This document shows positions 11,401-23,400 of a stretch of DNA of 64,000 nucleotides, piece after piece (within the stretch, counting starts at the first letter, position 1; every line of letters starts with the position of its first letter). This DNA is from Hemibagrus wyckioides. Its lineage: Eukaryota > Chordata > Actinopteri > Siluriformes > Bagridae. The notes below the pieces were generated by a model. The model saw only the letters and a list, made by a program, of their open reading frames with translations, did no database searches and was not told where the DNA came from. The DNA lies in NCBI RefSeq assembly GCF_019097595.1, contig NC_080712.1, positions 25,054,146-25,118,145 of the forward strand, in the 5' to 3' direction. Made by a program: the position numbers and the translations under genes.

Positions 11401-11800
11401 GTGATCTGAATCTTGCATTTTAATATATTTAATATATTTTCCCATGAATGTGTATTAAATTATTCCCAATAGTCTATTCTCTACTTTCATAGCTTTTCTC
11501 TTGGTTGCGCTTCCAGTTGTGAATATTTATGATAAGAGTATTCATCCAATCATATTTCAGCCAGTGGCTGACATCATGTGTTCCCAGGGTGAAAGAAATC
11601 TGCCTTAAGGCCTTCAGAATCAATAGTGCAAGCGCCCATAGCTTAAAATAAGTGGCAATGAAATTGTTACCTTAACCAATCATATTTCGAGTTGGCGTCA
11701 CTGGGGCCTTCTAACAGGCATACGTTTACGTCAGCAATTTCCTTTCCAAAAAGTCCTCCAAAAGGACTTTGTGGATCCATGTTTGCTGTAGATATCCTTA

Positions 11801-12588
11801 TGCCGGGTTCACACTGCACGATTTTCAAAGTCATCGGATCACTGTTGCTTTCACACTGCACAAAAATTTCAGTCGCTGCTCTGTTCACACTGCATGATGG
11901 ATCAGCGACAGGAGCTTTCACACTGCATGTCTTCACAATAGGAAGAATCGCCGACATCTCTGTCTGGTACGCAACCGAACGTACGTGAGAAATAATAAGG
12001 AAATAATGCAAGATCACACGTGATGTGTTCTCACGCGAGACTGGAAATGTTACCCCGCAAAAAGTTTGCGAGCCAAATGGTCTGTGCGTGGAACAAGGAT
12101 TGTGTTTTCTGCAGAACTGAACAAATGAATAATTGTGCAGTATCCTGCTGCTGATGCGGCTGGTCAAGCAAATATTTCTGTTTTATTTCTGTTCGATGTA
12201 ATTGTAAAGCTTATTTATTCTGATATAACTATATTTGAGACATTTTTGTCTGATAAAAACCTATAAACTCTATTAAACTATAATATTGTATTCCAACCGA
12301 AGCCATGCTTGCTGATATTGTGGTCTATAACTCCTCCCCAAACTGACCTCTGCCCTGTATCGTGCTCTCTCACTGGCTGTAGGTCATTGCCGAGGTATTT
12401 TTCAGTCAGAGCTCCATTCACACTGCACGACTCGTCGACAACTAGGTCAGATCGGGTTTTTGGTCATTCACACTGCGTGATTGATCACTCGCGTGCACGC
12501 GTTACGCTTTGCCTTGATTTTGCTCAACTACTTGGCAACTTTGCAAAACTAGTCGGCGACTGAAAAGTCATGCAGTGTGAATTCGGCA
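11801..12588. mobile_element. Harbinger-like MITE with repeated subterminal motifs
   Basis: Left end TGCCGGGTTCACACTGCACG and the reverse complement of the right end TGCCGAATTCACACTGCATG match at 17 of 20 bases. TTA flanks both sides (11798-11800 and 12589-12591), which fits the 3-bp TWA duplication of PIF/Harbinger elements. Inside, TTCACACTGCA-like motifs recur: about four near the left end (11810, 11850, 11890, 11920) and two or three near the right (12420, 12468, right end). No transposase is visible, so it is non-autonomous. An alternative 8-bp duplication (AGATATCC on both flanks) would instead suggest hAT. Confidence 0.75.
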
Positions 12589-12591
12589 TTA

Positions 12592-13068
12592 CTTAGATAT
12601 CCTAACCACTGCCAAGTCCTAATCACCAAACAGTGAATAACTTCACTTTAATTGTTTGGACTTAAAGATAAAACTAATTAACTCCCAAGAGGGTTTAGGG
12701 TTGCTCATATGCAAGATCCTTTCAACACATGAAGCACTGCATCTAATTTATACAGTTGTGGATGAGTAATGACTCAAATAGTTGTAAGCAAAATAAAACG
12801 ATGAAGGCGTCAAAGATTTTAATGAAGAAAACGTTTATTGCAGCATCGCAATAAAAGTACTTTGGGTTCATTGGATTAAAAAAGAATGGAGGACAAATCC
12901 TGCTCAAACATTTTATACAAGGTTTCCCGTGCGTAATTTAAATGAGTTTCACTTTAAATGTAAATTAGTGTAAGAACTAAGTACCAGTTCTGGTGATACT
13001 ATCCTCTAGCCAGATATCCTTAAATGGTAATCATGGTCACGTACACCATGGCTTGGTATTGTTTCAGG
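12592..13068. other. No gene recognised
   Basis: AT-rich, no long frame. The 27-bp segment at 13021-13047 recurs with small changes at 13098-13124, inside the next repeat. Confidence 0.5.
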
Positions 13069-13365
13069 TGTTATCACCCAATTGGACAGGCGATACTAAA
13101 TGGTAATCATGGTCACGCATACCCTTCATTCAGTGATGGTCCTTGATGTGTTGTTTCTGCTCCCATATTAATAATTGATTGGATTAAGTGTTCTAAATGT
13201 TTGGAAAAGCTGCTTTAAACCAATGTAAAAAAAATACCATACAGATAAACTGAATTGAATTAAACATATTTCTATATGATATTTAAGCCTTTTTGGGAAG
13301 GAGCTCTTTCAGATGTGTACTGTGGCGTGGAATCTGGGTTGAGGCAGTCTGTAGTTCTTACATAG
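13069..13365 (+). repeat. Dispersed repeat, copy 1 (LINE 3'-end-like)
   Basis: Matches 37726-38015 along its length in the same orientation (for example GGCGATACTAAATGGTAATC, TAAGTGTTCTAAATGTTTGG and GGTTGAGGCAGTCTGTAG in both). It contains an AAGCTGCTTTAA...AACTGAATTGAATT piece resembling a LINE tail, but the similarity continues about 100 bp beyond the tail, so the repeated unit is larger. Confidence 0.7.
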
Positions 13366-13970
13366 TTTTAAGGAATAGGCAGGGCAGTAGTTAAATTAAT
13401 TAAGGCTCTGGGTTGTTCATCAGAGGAGCACTGCCAAGCTGCTCCGGGTGTGCTGTACAATGGCCGACCCTATGCTCTGGCCCCAATTACCAAAGTTATG
13501 AGTTACAGAGGGATAAACGAAGAAAGAATTTCACTGTGCTGTATATGTGAGTGTATATGGGCATATAACAAATAACAATAACAAAGGCTTCTTCTTAAAA
13601 CAAATTTCAGTTTGTTTAAGCTATACCATAAATTCTTACTAATAATATATAAATAATAAAATAATTAAAAAAATTTTTTTTAAACATTTAATCAATAGCA
13701 AAGTGAGGCCAGGGTACTCTTTTACTGGATATTATTTGTGCTGTTAAGACACATAAGCCCAAGTTTATGCTCTGTCCTAATCAAAATGCTTGAATATCTG
13801 AGAATACATTGAGAACTAGATAAAATCTAGTAACAAAAAGCAGACAGCTGGTAGCCATTGTACATGGATAAGGTGTGACAGCGCAATGGTCAGCCCTGGT
13901 TAACAGCTGCTACAGAAACAAAATGGACTGAGTGTGCCTTTGAGTGCATCTAATAATATTTATTTTAATG

Positions 13971-13973
<3 letters not shown>
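13366..13973. other. No gene recognised
   Basis: No long frame or TE signature seen. Confidence 0.5.

Positions 13974-14034
<61 letters not shown>
13974..14034. repeat. (TTA)n/(TAG)n compound microsatellite
   Basis: About 9 TTA units passing directly into about 11 TAG units. Confidence 0.93.
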
Positions 14035-14041
<7 letters not shown>

Positions 14042-14782
14042 TCATATATGGGTAACATTCACTGTATGCAGTACTCTATAGGTATGCCACTGCTTTTGTG
14101 TGCCTCATATTGTGTGTGTGTATATATTTGCCCATGTCACAAAAACATAGACATCTGCAATCTGTAAATCATTAATTGCATGTGGCTGCTCAGAAGCCAC
14201 TGTTACCAGCTCAAGCTGGTTCTTAAAATAGGATATCTGAGTGTGTTATTGAGGATATTGTTTCCTGTAAACATCTAGCACTCAGACAATAATAAACACA
14301 CCAAACAAAATAAAGTTATCTGTGAACAGAATTAAACTCTGCATGACCCTTTGGTCTGCACCGCAGTCATCCATTAATAATTTCTAAACTAATTAGATAG
14401 GATAAAAGTTTGCTTGATATTATTTCCTACATGGGCAAAGTTATGTTGTATGAACCATGCAGCAGATACATTTCTTTGTATATAACTATACTGAAAAAGC
14501 ATGGCTGAGGGAAGACAGTAAAGGAAAGTGTTATGTAAGGAGTGTTATGTCCATACATATACAATGTCTGAGTCACATCCTTGGAATAATCTTCTTTTTG
14601 CACTAGTGGTCACCTCATCAACACACATGCTTCCAGTACAGATGGTTCTCAAGCTTGCAGCTGATGTACAGTCTACAGATGCATTAGTCTACAAAATAAT
14701 GGGGACACAGAGTGTAACTTTTACTTGCATAAAAGCCAGTTGAAACAAGACTGTTCAATGTATCTGTTTTTAGTGGGATCAC
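14035..14782. other. No gene recognised
   Basis: Short frames only; nothing recognisable. Confidence 0.5.
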
Positions 14783-14909
14783 TCAACAGGCTGGTGACAT
14801 TTTTGGGTTGGGTCTCAGCCAAGTTGCAATGCTGATGACATCAGTTAGTTGATGCGCCTGACAGTGGTCCAAGTAGAAGCCCAGATACTGTAGTTCCACC
14901 CATCCCATT
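14783..14909 (-). pseudogene. Ty3/gypsy pol fragment (RT/RNase H connection)
   Basis: The minus-strand frame VELQYLGFYLDHCQAH followed by LTDVISIATWLRPNPKM resembles the stretch after the gypsy RT palm, where a YLG(Y/F) motif is followed by a D-K-...-I-...-P-R-P-K segment. It is only about 40 codons and the match is loose; no neighbouring gypsy sequence extends it. Confidence 0.4.
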
Positions 14910-15461
14910 TCACACTTCTTTGGACTTACTATGCTGTTGCTGAAATTGGATTTCATGTTTTGGATTTGTTTGCTGCACTGACTGTGTTTCTAACATTTAC
15001 AATGTATACAATGTATTTACAACTGTGTGCCTGTTTTTTTTTCTCGTGTTGTCGTATGTTTCTCGTCTGCCATAATAGATTACTTGCTTATTCTTTAGTG
15101 GATTTACAAATAAATATCCACATGTGGATTTCTAGAATTGAGCTCAACCCTTTAACTAAGTTATGCCATGATGGATTCTTTGCTAAATGCATAATACCCA
15201 GAACTTACTTCAGTGAACTAGTCCTAGGTTTTTTGGCCAATATTCACAAATGTATAGTTAAACTATTCAGGAGGGTGGGACGCTTAATAATTATTTTAAA
15301 AAATGTTGAAAATATATCAATCAATTCTATTGATACTCTTTCACAGAAAGCATAATACTATATCTGGATGCTTGTGTACATCCAAATGAATTGTGAAAAG
15401 CATACAAGAAAAGAGGTCATAGGCAAATTTTAGGATGTGGTCAAGGATATGGGGTGGAGCT

Positions 15462-15484
15462 AAACTTTTGGTAATATAGTGTAT
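15462..15484. mobile_element. Possible Tc1 terminal-repeat remnant
   Basis: AACTTTTGGTAATATAGTGTA is close to the right end of the intact Tc1 at 9336-10583. No partner end was found upstream. Confidence 0.35.
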
Positions 15485-16112
15485 CTTTTGAACTATTGCA
15501 GATTAAATGATGTAAGGACCGTTATAAGAGCAGAGCTGCATTCATACACACGCAAATCAAATTTCTACTGCTGCAGCCAGCTGTACTTCCTTGTATCTTG
15601 AGTGACAGATGTCTCTCCCAGTCAGTGGTAAGAATTCCTTTCGCAAACTATACCTACCTTTTCTGGTTTGTCTAAATTGTTGTTGTGTTTTTGAACTTGT
15701 TATTTTGTTTTCGGATTTGTTATTTCGTTTTGCACTCCTCAGCCACCGAAAACTCCAATCAAATAATTACTCTCTATTTATAGTTTTAATAAATCAATGG
15801 GAGGAGTCTGTTGGTCATACAATATTATAGAATATGTGCTTGTTAATAACAGCTCCATGGCAGACGTCTAGCCCTTATCCATTACAGTCACACACCGACA
15901 ATCAGAAATGGCAAATAGTACTGGCCCTGACTGACTCACCCGTTAAATGATCTGATTCCTCATATTAACTCATGATTCATGAGTCCGAGGTCTAAATTAA
16001 TCCGATTCTAATTTGTCCCATGGCTGATACCATGCTTTTTTTATGAAACAATACAGAACATTATATATTATACATTAACATTAATGCATTTATTAAACTG
16101 CATTAAGAGACA

Positions 16113-16758
16113 AGCGGACTCACGTACCCGGATCATCGACTAATTCATCTGATTCTCAGCAGACTCGTGAACCCAGATCATCGACTGATTCAGCTGATTC
16201 TCAACAGACTCCCAGACACGGATTATAGACTGATTCAGCTGATTCTCAACAGACTTGTGGAGCCAGGTCATTGACTGATTCAGAAGATTCTCAGCGGACT
16301 CGCAGATCTGGGTCATAGACTGATTTAGCTCAGCGGACTCGCGGAGCTGGGTCATAGACTGATTCAGCTGATTCTCAGCGGACTTGCAGATCCAGGTCAT
16401 AGGCTGATTCAGCTCAGCGGACTCGCGGATCCGGGTCATAGGCTGATTCAGCTCAGCGGACTCACAGAGCCGGATTATAGACTGATTCAGCTGATTCTCA
16501 ACAGACTTGTGGAGCCAAGTCATTGGCTGATTCAGAAGATTCTCAGCGGACTCGCGGATCTGGGTCATAGACTGATTTAGCTCAGCGGACTCGCGGAGCC
16601 AGGTCATAGACTGATTCAGCTGATTCTCAGCGGACTTGCAGAGTCACATTATAGATTGATTCAGCTGATTCTCAGCGGACTCATGGAGTCAGGTCATAGG
16701 CTGATTCAGCTGATTCTCAGCAGACTTGCGGAACCGGGTTATAGACTGATTCAGCTGA
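16113..16758. repeat. Minisatellite of mixed 39- and 45-bp units
   Basis: About 15 tandem units built on GACTGATTCAGCTGATTCTC and CAGCGGACTCGCGGA. Some units lack six bases. In minus reading this gives an uninterrupted 155-residue frame (16140-16607) of 13- and 15-residue repeats such as MTWLRESAELNQS and MTQIRESAENLLNQP. Both unit lengths are multiples of three, so the frame stays open by unit length; there is no other sign of coding (no flanking exon or upstream context). Confidence 0.95.
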
Positions 16759-16864
16759 GACTCTTACGTTTAGTCTCAGCACCTCCAAAGTGTGTGAGCT
16801 GAAATTCTTAAATGCCAATTTATAGGCAAAGCACTTTATGTATATAGTTATACCTATATATATA

Positions 16865-17332
16865 GCCAACAACCATCTGGTGGAGAACTTCACCTGGTCA
16901 CTCAACGCCAGCTCCATCACCAAGAAAGCCCAGCAGCGCCTCTACTTCCTGAGGAGGCTGAGGAAAGCCCATCTCCCTTCCCCCATCCTGACTGTGTTCT
17001 ACAGAGGGACCATCAAGAGCATCCTGAGCAGCTGCATCACTGCCTTGTTTGGGAACTGCACCGTCTCGGATCGCAAGACCCTTCAGCGGATAGTGAGGAC
17101 AGCTGATCATCAGAGTCTCTCTTCCCTCTATCACAGACATTTACACCGCACGCTGCATCTGCAAAGCTAACAGCATTGTGGCTGACCCCACACACCCCTC
17201 ACACACACTCTTCACCCTCCTGTCATCTGGAAAGAGGTACCGGAGCATTCAGGCCCTCACAACCAGACTGTGTAACTGTTTCTTTCCTCAAGCCATCAGG
17301 CTCCTCAACACCCAGGACTGAACTGTTCTACA

Positions 17333-17363
<31 letters not shown>

Positions 17364-17640
17364 TCACTCAGGACTGAACTGTATACAACTCTCTGTCTCT
17401 CTCACATACATATACACACACACTCTCTCTCTCGAACTGTGTGGACGCACACACACGCACACATAATTTATATTGTTCATTACTTATTGCACTACCTCAA
17501 CCTGTCATCTGCTGCTATAGTTGTATTTATGTTTATTTCTATTTGCACTACCTCTACCGATGCTGTTGTATTTTTGCACAATATTTTTTTACATCATTTC
17601 ATTTTATCTTATTTTATTTCACTTACATTCCATTACAGAT
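16865..17640 (+). pseudogene. LINE fragment (Rex1/L2-like RT C-terminus and 3' UTR)
   Basis: The frame gives [40 protein letters not shown] and [20 protein letters not shown], then [13 protein letters not shown]; after frameshifts, DPTHPSHTLF and SSGKRYRSIQALTTRLCN. This is the thumb and C-terminal part of a fish non-LTR retrotransposon RT. A CT/CA-rich 3' UTR follows (CA microsatellite at 17342-17363). The 5' part is absent, the usual result of incomplete target-primed reverse transcription. A second, more decayed piece of the same family lies at 34430-34991. Confidence 0.8.
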
Positions 17641-18234
17641 GAATTTTAGGGTAATTTTCTCTGGGCCCACCCACATTGTGATTCCTGGCTACGCTAGTGG
17701 GCGGAACAAGCACACATTGCATCCTGGGGCAAACATGGACATTCGGTTGGTTACCCCTCATACAATAGTCAAAGATTTTCTAAAAACTTGCAATTACTAT
17801 TACATACACGCCATAACAGTATACTCATACTATACTCATTAAATTATTATAGCGTATAATCACCTGCATTAATCCCACCATTCAATTACTATAGGGTGAA
17901 AAAAAAATCCACCACTATTTCCCAACATGATTAGAGTTTGTACAGGAAACAAGTGTTATAAAAAATCACTGACTCAAAAGGATTCACTGACTCAATTAAT
18001 TTCAGTGAGTGACTCATCGAAACCCGAGTCTTAAAAAGAATCGTTTTTACCACCACTAATGGCAAATCAGTAATCTGTAATTCAGATATTCACACATTGC
18101 AGACTGTGTTTTTCTGATTTTGTCACACTGTGCCTGTTTTCCCATTGTGGATATTGCTTTGAGATTTGGACTGTTTGCTGTTGGATTAACTCTATTAAAT
18201 TCACATATGGATATTTCAGCCTTCCCATTGACCT

Positions 18235-18790
18235 CATTAAAGAACACTTCACCAGCAGTGGATCCAGCAGATTTGTCACACCTGCAGGCCATGATTGCCC
18301 ATCACAGTAAGGTCCTGGGGCAGGGGCAGATTGAAAGCTCATTGGGTATCTTTGATCCAATAGGTTTCCTAAAACCCTATTCCATTTGTGTAAATAAATA
18401 TTTGATATCAGCAATAGTGAGACTGCAGAAATGATTTCAACTCTGGTAGCCTCAAAGTCCAGAGACGCTTCCTCGACTGGAGCTAATGGGAGCCTTGATA
18501 GCAGCCAGACTAGCCAATAATCTGTAAAGGGGTGTTTGAATACCCCACTGGGTGTAGGGACATTTCTGTACAACTGCTGCCATAAGAGTATGCCATAAAA
18601 TTCCACATACTCATGGCAAAAAATGTGTGGAACAACATGCCCTTCCAGGTCATGAACCTGATACACCATTGGCTCCAACTCCCCACAACACCTCTGAGAA
18701 TTACAACCATTAATAACCAGCCCATTGGGGACAGCTACATCACCCACCAAACGGTCCCAAGCAAGCTGTAGGTCATACTCTTACATGATA
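18235..18790 (+). pseudogene. Ty3/gypsy relic: gag start and protease-region piece
   Basis: Near 18258 DPADLSHLQAMIAHHSKVLG looks like the start of a fish gypsy Gag. After a large internal deletion, 18640-18790 gives LPTTPLRITTINNQPIGDSY and HQTVPSKL, like the protease/linker region. The polarity and order agree with the pol pieces that follow, so 18235-22790 is read as one decayed element. No LTR could be delimited. The 222-codon antisense frame at 18082-18750 is treated as an artefact. Confidence 0.55.
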
Positions 18791-18924
18791 AGGACCTAGT
18801 TCTTTTCGTAAACTTGTCACCTGGGACCCTGGGACTGTGCTATTGAGCTCCTACCCAACACAACGGCATGAAAGGGAGGCATTTATTCCCTGTCTGTCCA
18901 GGAACCCAAGCCATGATGCCAAAT

Positions 18925-19760
18925 GTGAGTTTCATAAGACCACAAACTAATTTCTTGTTTACATATTCAATTGCCAAGGGGTCAAGATAGACATGGACAA
19001 GGTGCGGACTATCACAGAATGGGCTTCTCAACTAGTATCAAGGAGCTACAAAGGTTTCTTGGATTTGCTAACTTCTATTGATGTTTTATATGCAAATATA
19101 GTACTGCTGCTGCCCCCTTACCTCCCTGCTGCAGGGAAAAAATGTGGAAGCTCAGCTGGACTCCCAGGGCACAATCTGCCTTTGACCAGCTTAAATGAAA
19201 CTTCACTATGGCTCCCATCTTAATATACTCTGATCCTGACATACCATTTGTCATTAAAGTGAGCGCCTCGAGGTGTGGGATAGGAGCCGTACTCTCTCAA
19301 CTCTCTCAACAGCATGGCAACCCCAGAAAGCTGTTCCCTTGCACTTTTTACTCTCAGAAACTAACCAGCACAGAGGCAAACTATGATGTGGGAAACTGTG
19401 TTCTGAGCTATCAAAGCTAGGAACACAGTTTTGAGTCAGAGCTGCCCAAAAAGAGTGGTGACATTAGGAGCAAAATGCCCCTTCCAAGTGATCACTGATC
19501 ATCGCAACTTGGACTACATCAAAAATGCAAAGCACATTATCCCACGTTAAGCTCTATGGGCCCGTTTTTCAAGATTTAACTTTGTAGACAAATACAGGCC
19601 AGGCTTCAAAAACAGTGACGCTGATGCTTTCTCACGCCGCCTCTGCACCAGACGTCTACTCCAAAACCCATCCACCAGTGGTGGTCATTGCTCCTAGAAG
19701 TGTGATGGGATCTGATGGAAGAAATCTCCTGTGCGCAGCAGACCGAAACAATTGGAAGTG
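18925..19760 (+). pseudogene. Ty3/gypsy relic: RT end and RNase H
   Basis: CEFHKTT, then GVKIDMDKVRTITEWAS (the link from RT to RNase H), then [20 protein letters not shown] and [15 protein letters not shown]: the first RNase H block with its catalytic Asp apparently replaced (VSAS where VDAS is expected). [20 protein letters not shown] follows, then [12 protein letters not shown] and SDADAFSRRL in other frames. At least three frameshifts. Continuity breaks near 19760. Confidence 0.85.
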
Positions 19761-19764
19761 ATCA

Positions 19765-22095
19765 CTTATGATGGACCCCTGTAGTGCTCTTTGTGCACTG
19801 CTTCTTTCTCCTGGGTTTCTGTTTTCTCCCGCCCACATCAGCAGGATATTTATTTGCTTTACTCTCACACTGGGTTTCACTGGATTTTTTACTCAGTCTC
19901 TCTCCAATTGTATTAATCTTATTGATTAATATTGATGTCAGTCCTCTCTCCCACTGTTTGAGCCTGGGTTCTACTGTTACAATTGTTGTTAATCCTGAAC
20001 AATAATTATATTGGTCTGGTCTTAGGTTTAACAGTTCCACTAATGGTTTTCTATCTTCTTTATGTGGGTCTTCAATGAAATCAAACAAGGGAATGTTGGC
20101 TTTGCTAGGTTCAGGAGCCTTAATTAATGCACGCAATACTGGACTCAATAATTTAGGCCTCCAAATTTTCCTAAGTTCTTCAAACCAGTCTGTTTCAGGA
20201 AAGTATTTTGTAAGGTATAAAAGCCTTTGAACTTTGTTATAGCCCACGGTATGCATCTAATCAAATCTTCTGATTGCCATCTCTCTACACCGTCTCTATC
20301 TTTGTATGTTCGCTCATCCAGTAGAGGGCACCAGTTGCACCTACTATGCATATATTTCTCTGCACTTGTAAAACATCTAACACTTCAGCAAAGGCAATGT
20401 CTCTTCATCTGGATCACACCTCTTACAAGTTAATGTAACCTAACAAGACACAGAACCAAGTTTTGGGTGGATTCTTCCTAACTATTTTTTCCATTGATTA
20501 TGCCTGACACACAAAAACTGTTCAACAAAGCTAGTAGAAGTACAGAAGTACTGATATTAAACTAGCATATATGTATGCGGCAAATGCATATGTGTGTGTT
20601 ATTGGTTGAATGCACAATGAAGTAAAAGGAGTATACCAAATGCATGTGTGCACTCTTGCCAGGGACTGGTTCTTATCTTCTAGCACAATAAGGATACAGC
20701 AATTCAGCATTTCAAATAAAGCAAAATAGGTTTTTTTTCTACTATCAATTTTTTCAATTTTTCACTATCACCTGGATCCAGGACTTCCACTACTCAGTGT
20801 TTTTTTCTTATTATTTTTCTTTTGTCTCTATCACCTGGACCCGGGAATTTTACTTTTCATTTCTCTTATTTCTTCTCTCTTGTTTACTTTTACTTTTCTT
20901 ATCTCTTCTTATTTCTTAATAAATTCCTTTCACTTATCACCCTAATCCAGAAATTTTTCTACATTATCTTCTTTTTTATATATTTTTTGTTTTCTCTCAC
21001 CTGCTACTTAACTCTGCTCTTTTCAGAACAATGTCTTTTGCAGGACTTTCTCACACAACACCTGGACTCTACCAGGGCTTTCAATCACACACAAACCCTG
21101 CAAGGGCTGTTTTCCTCAAACATACATCTGTCATCATCCAGTCTTTATCAAGCAAACATTTAACATGCACATTTATCACACATTTATATATCGCTTTTAC
21201 TTGCTATCACTCTATCAAGGCAATACAGAGCTTACCCATCATCGGCCTGGGCCGCCTCCTCTCCAGATCACATACAACTAATGCAGGATTTCGCTTAAAC
21301 AGGCTTCTGCCTTACGTTTGTCCTAGATGGCCAGGTGTCCGGTCTGTGGGTGGCAGCCGAGACCACAGGTCCCAGGTCCCGGTCTCCGCTGTGTTGTATT
21401 CCATATCATGTCGAGGTCACCAAAACAATGTGGAAAATATTTATCTAATGCTAATCCTCTAACTCTCTGCTACTTCTGACTCCAACAACCTCTGAATCAT
21501 GACATAGACCAACACCCCTCAGCTGAAATGCCCCACCTGTTTTTTTCTTTAGAATTTTAGGACCAGACACTATTATATTTTACATTATAATCAAACTTTT
21601 ATGTCACCTTTATATTTAAAAAAAATCTGGCATTTCTGGTCCCTATCTGTGCGGTTTTTCCAGCTTACCTTTGTTCATTTTGCTCTTCCTTCTTCTAATT
21701 AATTTTAAATTTACAACTATTTCATATATCCTTCTTATTTTCCTTTTCCTAGCTTTAACCCGCACTCAGCTTCAATCCTCCCTTGATGTGCTTCAATGCA
21801 ACATAAATTTTCTTAACGCTCGGTACCAGTCTTCACAAGATACCAGCACTTCTACAAGTGGACAGGACGGCCTTGACCTCAGCCTTAACTCAAATTGCAC
21901 TAAAGTTCTACAGCAGTTCAAGTTCCATCTACTTCTAAAAAAGCCGGTCACACACCCAAACTTCATGTCCTTCTTGTCGTTTTAAATCATTAAACAGAAG
22001 TGGTCAATAAACAAAAGTGGTGTCTGAGACTACTCATATTGTCTTCCCGTTTTTTCCTTCCATACAAACAGAAAAAAAATACATTCTAGATCTCA
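19765..22095. mobile_element. Unidentified 2.3-kb insert in the gypsy relic
   Basis: The gypsy frame is lost here and resumes at about 22100 in the middle of integrase, so this is an insertion or a replacement. On the minus strand is a 164-codon frame (19762-20256) with a basic tail (GGRKQKPRRKKQC); a second minus frame (20145-20351) overlaps it with a shift and contains HSRCNWCPLLDE. I do not recognise either. On the plus strand there are three similar ATCACCTGGA-type segments (20768, 20830, 20936), a 143-codon frame (21031-21462), and near 22007 AATAAA followed by a GT-rich stretch, as seen in retroviral-type R/U5 regions. Ends and duplication could not be fixed. An LTR or ERV-derived insert is one possibility. 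Confidence 0.4.
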
Positions 22096-22790
22096 AAAAT
22101 TGTCCTATACAGCTCAGGAGATCCTATTAACATCACCCTAACATCTGGCTACCACCCCCAATCCAGGGGCCAGGTGGAGTGCATTAACCAAGAGTTGGGA
22201 AGTTACCTCAGGTCTTACCTTAATGCAGTCAGGAGTAGCTCAGTTGGAGTGAGTTTCTACCATGGGCCAAATATGCCCAATACTCCATTACTCACTCCTT
22301 CACTTCTTTTCCATGTTTACTGGGATACCAACCACCCCTGTTCTTTGATTGGGGGAGCCCTCAGAAGTACCTGCAATGAACAAATGGATTCAATGAAGCC
22401 AAGAAATATGTGAGTCTGCCCAATCTGCCCATTTGCAATGAGCACTCCAGCAACAACGCGTTTATGCAGACCGCAGGGAACACCCACAGCCGCAATACCA
22501 GTCAGGTCAGCTAGTTTGGCTTTCCACAAAGAACCTAAAGCTAAAGTTACCTTGCAAAAAGTTAAGCCCACAATACATCAGGCCTTTCAAGATCCTCAGA
22601 CAAATAAACATACAAATAAAGAAGGAGAACTTCAGTACTTAGTGGATTGGTAAGGCTATGGAGCAGAAGAAAGGTCCTGTGTGGATGCCCACAACATTCT
22701 TGACCCATTCCTCATGGTGGATTTCCATCTAGATCATTGTGACCAACCTACCTCATGACCCAGAGGATGCCCCTATGAGAACATCAGGGA
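22096..22790 (+). pseudogene. Ty3/gypsy relic: integrase C-terminus and chromodomain
   Basis: [20 protein letters not shown] is the end of the integrase catalytic core, with the Glu of the DDE triad (VECINQ). [10 protein letters not shown] and degraded wall residues follow. After a frameshift, ELQYLVDW, a stop, [10 protein letters not shown] and [14 protein letters not shown] form a chromodomain, the mark of chromoviruses, which use it to target chromatin. It completes the element begun at 18235. Several stops; inactive. Confidence 0.85.
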
Positions 22791-22959
22791 TATAGAATAT
22801 GGATGGATGGATATTACTTATTTGGTGTTATGAAAAATGGATTGTTTGACTAGATCTATTGTATTCTGTTAGTTCTCAAAATGTTGTCAGTCCATCAATA
22901 AATGTAGAATGTCCATCAACTGTCTAAATGTTAGGCTTGGTCAAACAATTGCACAGGCA

Positions 22960-23400
22960 AAAATAGACTTACTTTGCTCTACATTCAATTTTACCCACAT
23001 TAGAACAGTAAGGGCCTCGTACGGTTCCCATACCAGCCAAAGGGTATATGCATGTTGGTGTAGCATTGATTGCAATGTCGGCTTAATGTGGGTATTTGCT
23101 TGAAATAAGCAATCCATTCTGGTCTGACACATGGCAACCTAAGCTGACCCAATGTGTGCTAACTGATAAGATTCACACAGAGTCCACAACAGGCAATGAG
23201 GATTTGTACATTGTAATGATACTGGCCCCACAGCATTGGCCCTATGTGGGAAGGCCACAAATTGGTGCAGTGTTGTCCCACTATGGCCTGCTCATATTGG
23301 GCCAGTGAGGTCAATCTCACATCAATGTACAAATTCCTGTGGGCCTGATGTGGGCTGCCAATATCAGGCCAACATGGACCAACATGTTTGCTAGGAGAGA
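22960..23400. repeat. Possible dispersed repeat with GGCCAACATG-type motifs
   Basis: Short related strings recur (GGCCAACATGGACC, GGGCTGCCAATATCAGGCC, TTGGGCCAGTGAGG). They resemble a widespread fish repeat of unknown class. No ends were found. Confidence 0.3.

Larger units (their letters stand above)
15916..18058. mobile_element. Non-autonomous hAT unit containing a minisatellite and a LINE piece
   Basis: ATGGCAAA is present at 15908-15915 and again at 18059-18066: an 8-bp duplication as hAT transposases make. The left end TAGTACTGG and the reverse complement of the right end TAGTGGTGG match at 7 of 9. Subterminal sequence is rich in GACTCA and GATTC strings at both ends. No hAT transposase is visible. 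The interior holds the 16113-16758 minisatellite and a LINE fragment from about 16865. TIR similarity is short, so the boundary rests mainly on the duplication. Confidence 0.65.

Noticed and set aside
16113..16758. CRISPR-like array
   Set aside because: Units are contiguous and vary throughout, with no unique spacers; the sequence is eukaryotic. It is a minisatellite.
18082..18750. 222-codon minus frame
   Set aside because: The plus strand carries gypsy gag/protease pieces in order; the minus frame shows no domain.
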